Assembly: GCF_000311785.1 (NCBI RefSeq)
Contig: NZ_HE978537.1
Location: forward strand, 123,788 to 187,787
Length of the DNA: 64,000 bases
Reading direction: 5' to 3'
Origin: Brevibacillus massiliensis
GTDB taxonomy: Bacteria > Bacillota > Bacilli > Brevibacillales > Brevibacillaceae
Positions 62,539 through 64,000 of this stretch are shown here, piece after piece (the first letter of the stretch is position 1; each line of letters begins with the position of its first letter). Under the pieces are notes generated by a model, which saw only the letters and a program-made list of their open reading frames with translations, was not told the DNA's origin and did not search any database. A program made the position numbers and the translations under genes.

Positions 62539-64000
62539 TTAGTACAGCAGTTTTTGCATGCGCCGGCTGACGGTAGCGGGACTCACACCCAGCACCTCTG
62601 CCACCTTGTAGGCTGTGCCGTACTTTTTCAACGCCATGCTGATCAACTGGCTTTCCACCTCTTCCACCGCTTCCTTCAGCGGCATGATTTCCTGGACCAG
62701 CGGCTTTTTCTCCCGGTCGCGGGCAAGCCCGCCGTACAGGTTGGACAAAACATCTTCCTGGGAAATGACGTCTGCTCTCGTCGTCACCATCAGGCGTTCG
62801 ATGACGTTTTGCAATTCCCGGATATTCCCCGGCCAATCGTAGCCTTCCAGGACCTCCAGGGCTTCCCTGGTCAGACGCTTATCCAATTTGTGCAGTTCGT
62901 TAAATTGCTGCAAAAAATGAATCGACAAGGGGACGATATCCAGCCTCCTCGCCCGAAGCGGCGGGATTTCCAGGGGAATGACGTGCAGGCGGTAGTACAG
63001 GTCTTCGCGAAACTTCTGCTGGGCCACCAGCTGCTTGATATTCTGGTTGGTGGCGGCAATCACGCGCACATCGACCGACACTGTTTTCACGCCGCCCACC
63101 CGCATGACTTCCCGCTCCTGCAGCACCCTGAGCAGCTTCACCTGCATGTTGTAAGGCAATTCGGTCACCTCGTCCAAAAAAATGCTGCCCCTGTGGGCCA
63201 ACTCGAACAGCCCCGGCTTTCCCCTCTGGTCGGCTCCGGTAAAGGCGCCCTTTTCATACCCGAACAGCTCGCTCTCCATCAGGTTTTCCGGTATGGCGCC
63301 GCAGTTCACCCGGATAAAAGGTTCGTTTTTGCGCGGACTGTACTCGTGGATGGCCTGTGCGAACACTTCTTTCCCGACGCCCGATTCGCCGATTAAAAGC
63401 ACGGTGGAGTCCACGCGGGAGATGTGCTTCAGCTCGTCCACCAGCCGTTCCATCACCTGCGAACGAAAGACCAGCTTCCGCTGGATATCCTGTCTGGTCA
63501 ACAGCTCATCCAACTCCTGCTTGTACTCTTTTGACTTTCGTTTGGCCAGCTCCAGTTCCGCCCGCAGCTCGTTGATTTCCGTTATATCCCGGGACAGGAT
63601 CACGACCTTCTCAACCCTGTCCTCGTGAAAAACGGGCGTAGCGACTGACCAGATCTTCCGGCCGCTCCTCGACTCCTGGATCATCGAAAGCTTTTTCTTC
63701 TGGACCAGGCACAAATCGACGATGTTTGGCTGAAAGATGCCGTCTTTCTCTAACTGGTGGACGTCTTTTCCCACCAATTCTTCCGGGCTGTCTTCCTGCC
63801 AGAATTCCTGCAAAAAGGTTCCTGCCATGCGGACGATTTCTCCCAGATGGTTGACGACGATGATCTGTTCGTTTGCCGAAGAATAGATCACCTGCAGGTC
63901 GTCATTCAGATTGCGGACCATCTCCAGTTCCTTGACGGCTTCCTCGTGCTGCTCCCGCGGCGAGAAAATATGGACAATCCCGATGATCTTGCCGTTCTCG
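62539..64000 (-). CDS. Sigma-54-dependent transcriptional activator with PAS domain (5' end outside window)
   Basis: At least 486 residues; the frame is open to the right edge (preceded by IIGIVHIFSPREQHEEAVKE), so the N-terminus is missing. A PAS domain (VIYSSANEQIIVVNHLGEIV ... ITEINELRAELELAK) leads to the AAA+ domain: Walker A GESGVGKEVFA, the sigma-54 contact GAFTGA in GYEKGAFTGADQ, Walker B GSIFLDEVTEL and the arginine region. The C-terminus is a Fis-type helix-turn-helix (YKVAEVLGVSPATVSRRMQK). It precedes pxpB-pxpC and probably activates them or a nearby catabolic operon from a sigma-54 promoter, which I did not find. Confidence 0.93.
   Translation of the reverse strand, partial: ENGKIIGIVHIFSPREQHEEAVKELEMVRNLNDDLQVIYSSANEQIIVVNHLGEIVRMAGTFLQEFWQEDSPEELVGKDVHQLEKDGIFQPNIVDLCLVQKKKLSMIQESRSGRKIWSVATPVFHEDRVEKVVILSRDITEINELRAELELAKRKSKEYKQELDELLTRQDIQRKLVFRSQVMERLVDELKHISRVDSTVLLIGESGVGKEVFAQAIHEYSPRKNEPFIRVNCGAIPENLMESELFGYEKGAFTGADQRGKPGLFELAHRGSIFLDEVTELPYNMQVKLLRVLQEREVMRVGGVKTVSVDVRVIAATNQNIKQLVAQQKFREDLYYRLHVIPLEIPPLRARRLDIVPLSIHFLQQFNELHKLDKRLTREALEVLEGYDWPGNIRELQNVIERLMVTTRADVISQEDVLSNLYGGLARDREKKPLVQEIMPLKEAVEEVESQLISMALKKYGTAYKVAEVLGVSPATVSRRMQKLLY

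Overview
The window reads as chromosome of a moderately GC-rich Bacillales bacterium, most like Brevibacillus and relatives. The reasons are synteny with the Bacillus subtilis pyr and yloA-yicC-remA-gmk-rpoZ-coaBC-priA-def-fmt blocks, PyrR-type attenuators, strong Shine-Dalgarno sites (AGGAGG/GGGGG) with many GTG and TTG starts, a YjzC-like protein, and an S-layer-homology surface hydrolase. No tRNA, rRNA, prophage, intact transposase or CRISPR array was found. Assignment to genus is inference only.

Layout: (1) 1-6497, minus strand: housekeeping operon yicC-remA-gmk-rpoZ-coaBC-priA-def-fmt from a near-consensus promoter, with divergent rqcH (6596-8326) and a Gln/Asp/Gly-rich protein behind it. 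(2) 8.8-11.1 kb: a patchy zone with csoR and its operator, a decayed copper-type secreted protein, a DUF5063 remnant and an AAA ATPase. (3) 11.2-23.8 kb, minus strand: eight tightly packed genes encoding a secreted/membrane protein, ABC ATPase, ABC permease, Gly-rich coiled-coil membrane protein, MoxR ATPase, DUF58 protein and two membrane VWA proteins. This is the most interesting system in the window; a 130-bp inverted-repeat element sits inside it. (4) 23.9-31.4 kb: small membrane and hypothetical genes, three broken genes (DUF4179-like, M20 peptidase, ccdC), a structured RNA candidate resembling 6S RNA with its own terminator, a CoA-transferase, a Cys/His-rich protein and doxX with a palindrome-rich control region. 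(5) 31.4-44 kb, minus strand: lspA-rluD, then pyrR-pyrP-pyrB-pyrC-carA-carB-pyrF-pyrE with two PyrR attenuators; pyrK and pyrD are missing from their usual place. (6) 44.1-64 kb: a TetR/DUF4188 pair under a long inverted-repeat operator, phosphohexomutase, deacetylase, DUF2167, topoisomerase III, copZ, VanY-type carboxypeptidase, an N-terminally truncated AtuA locus, PfpI and aldehyde dehydrogenase, amidohydrolase, SLH-GH18, and a sigma-54 activator followed by pxpB (frameshifted) and pxpC.

How the parts work together: the first block couples RNA turnover, matrix regulation, nucleotide and CoA synthesis, replication restart and N-terminal processing. The pyr block makes UMP under PyrR control. 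The MoxR/VWA/ABC block probably builds or remodels an envelope complex: MoxR would drive assembly of the VWA proteins at their metal sites while the ABC exporter acts on the same membrane machine. Its function is not known from the sequence. Several genes in accessory stretches are decayed by frameshift or truncation, so these islands look like sites of ongoing gene loss. Start codons below were moved from the longest open frame wherever a Shine-Dalgarno site and family alignment favoured an internal start.
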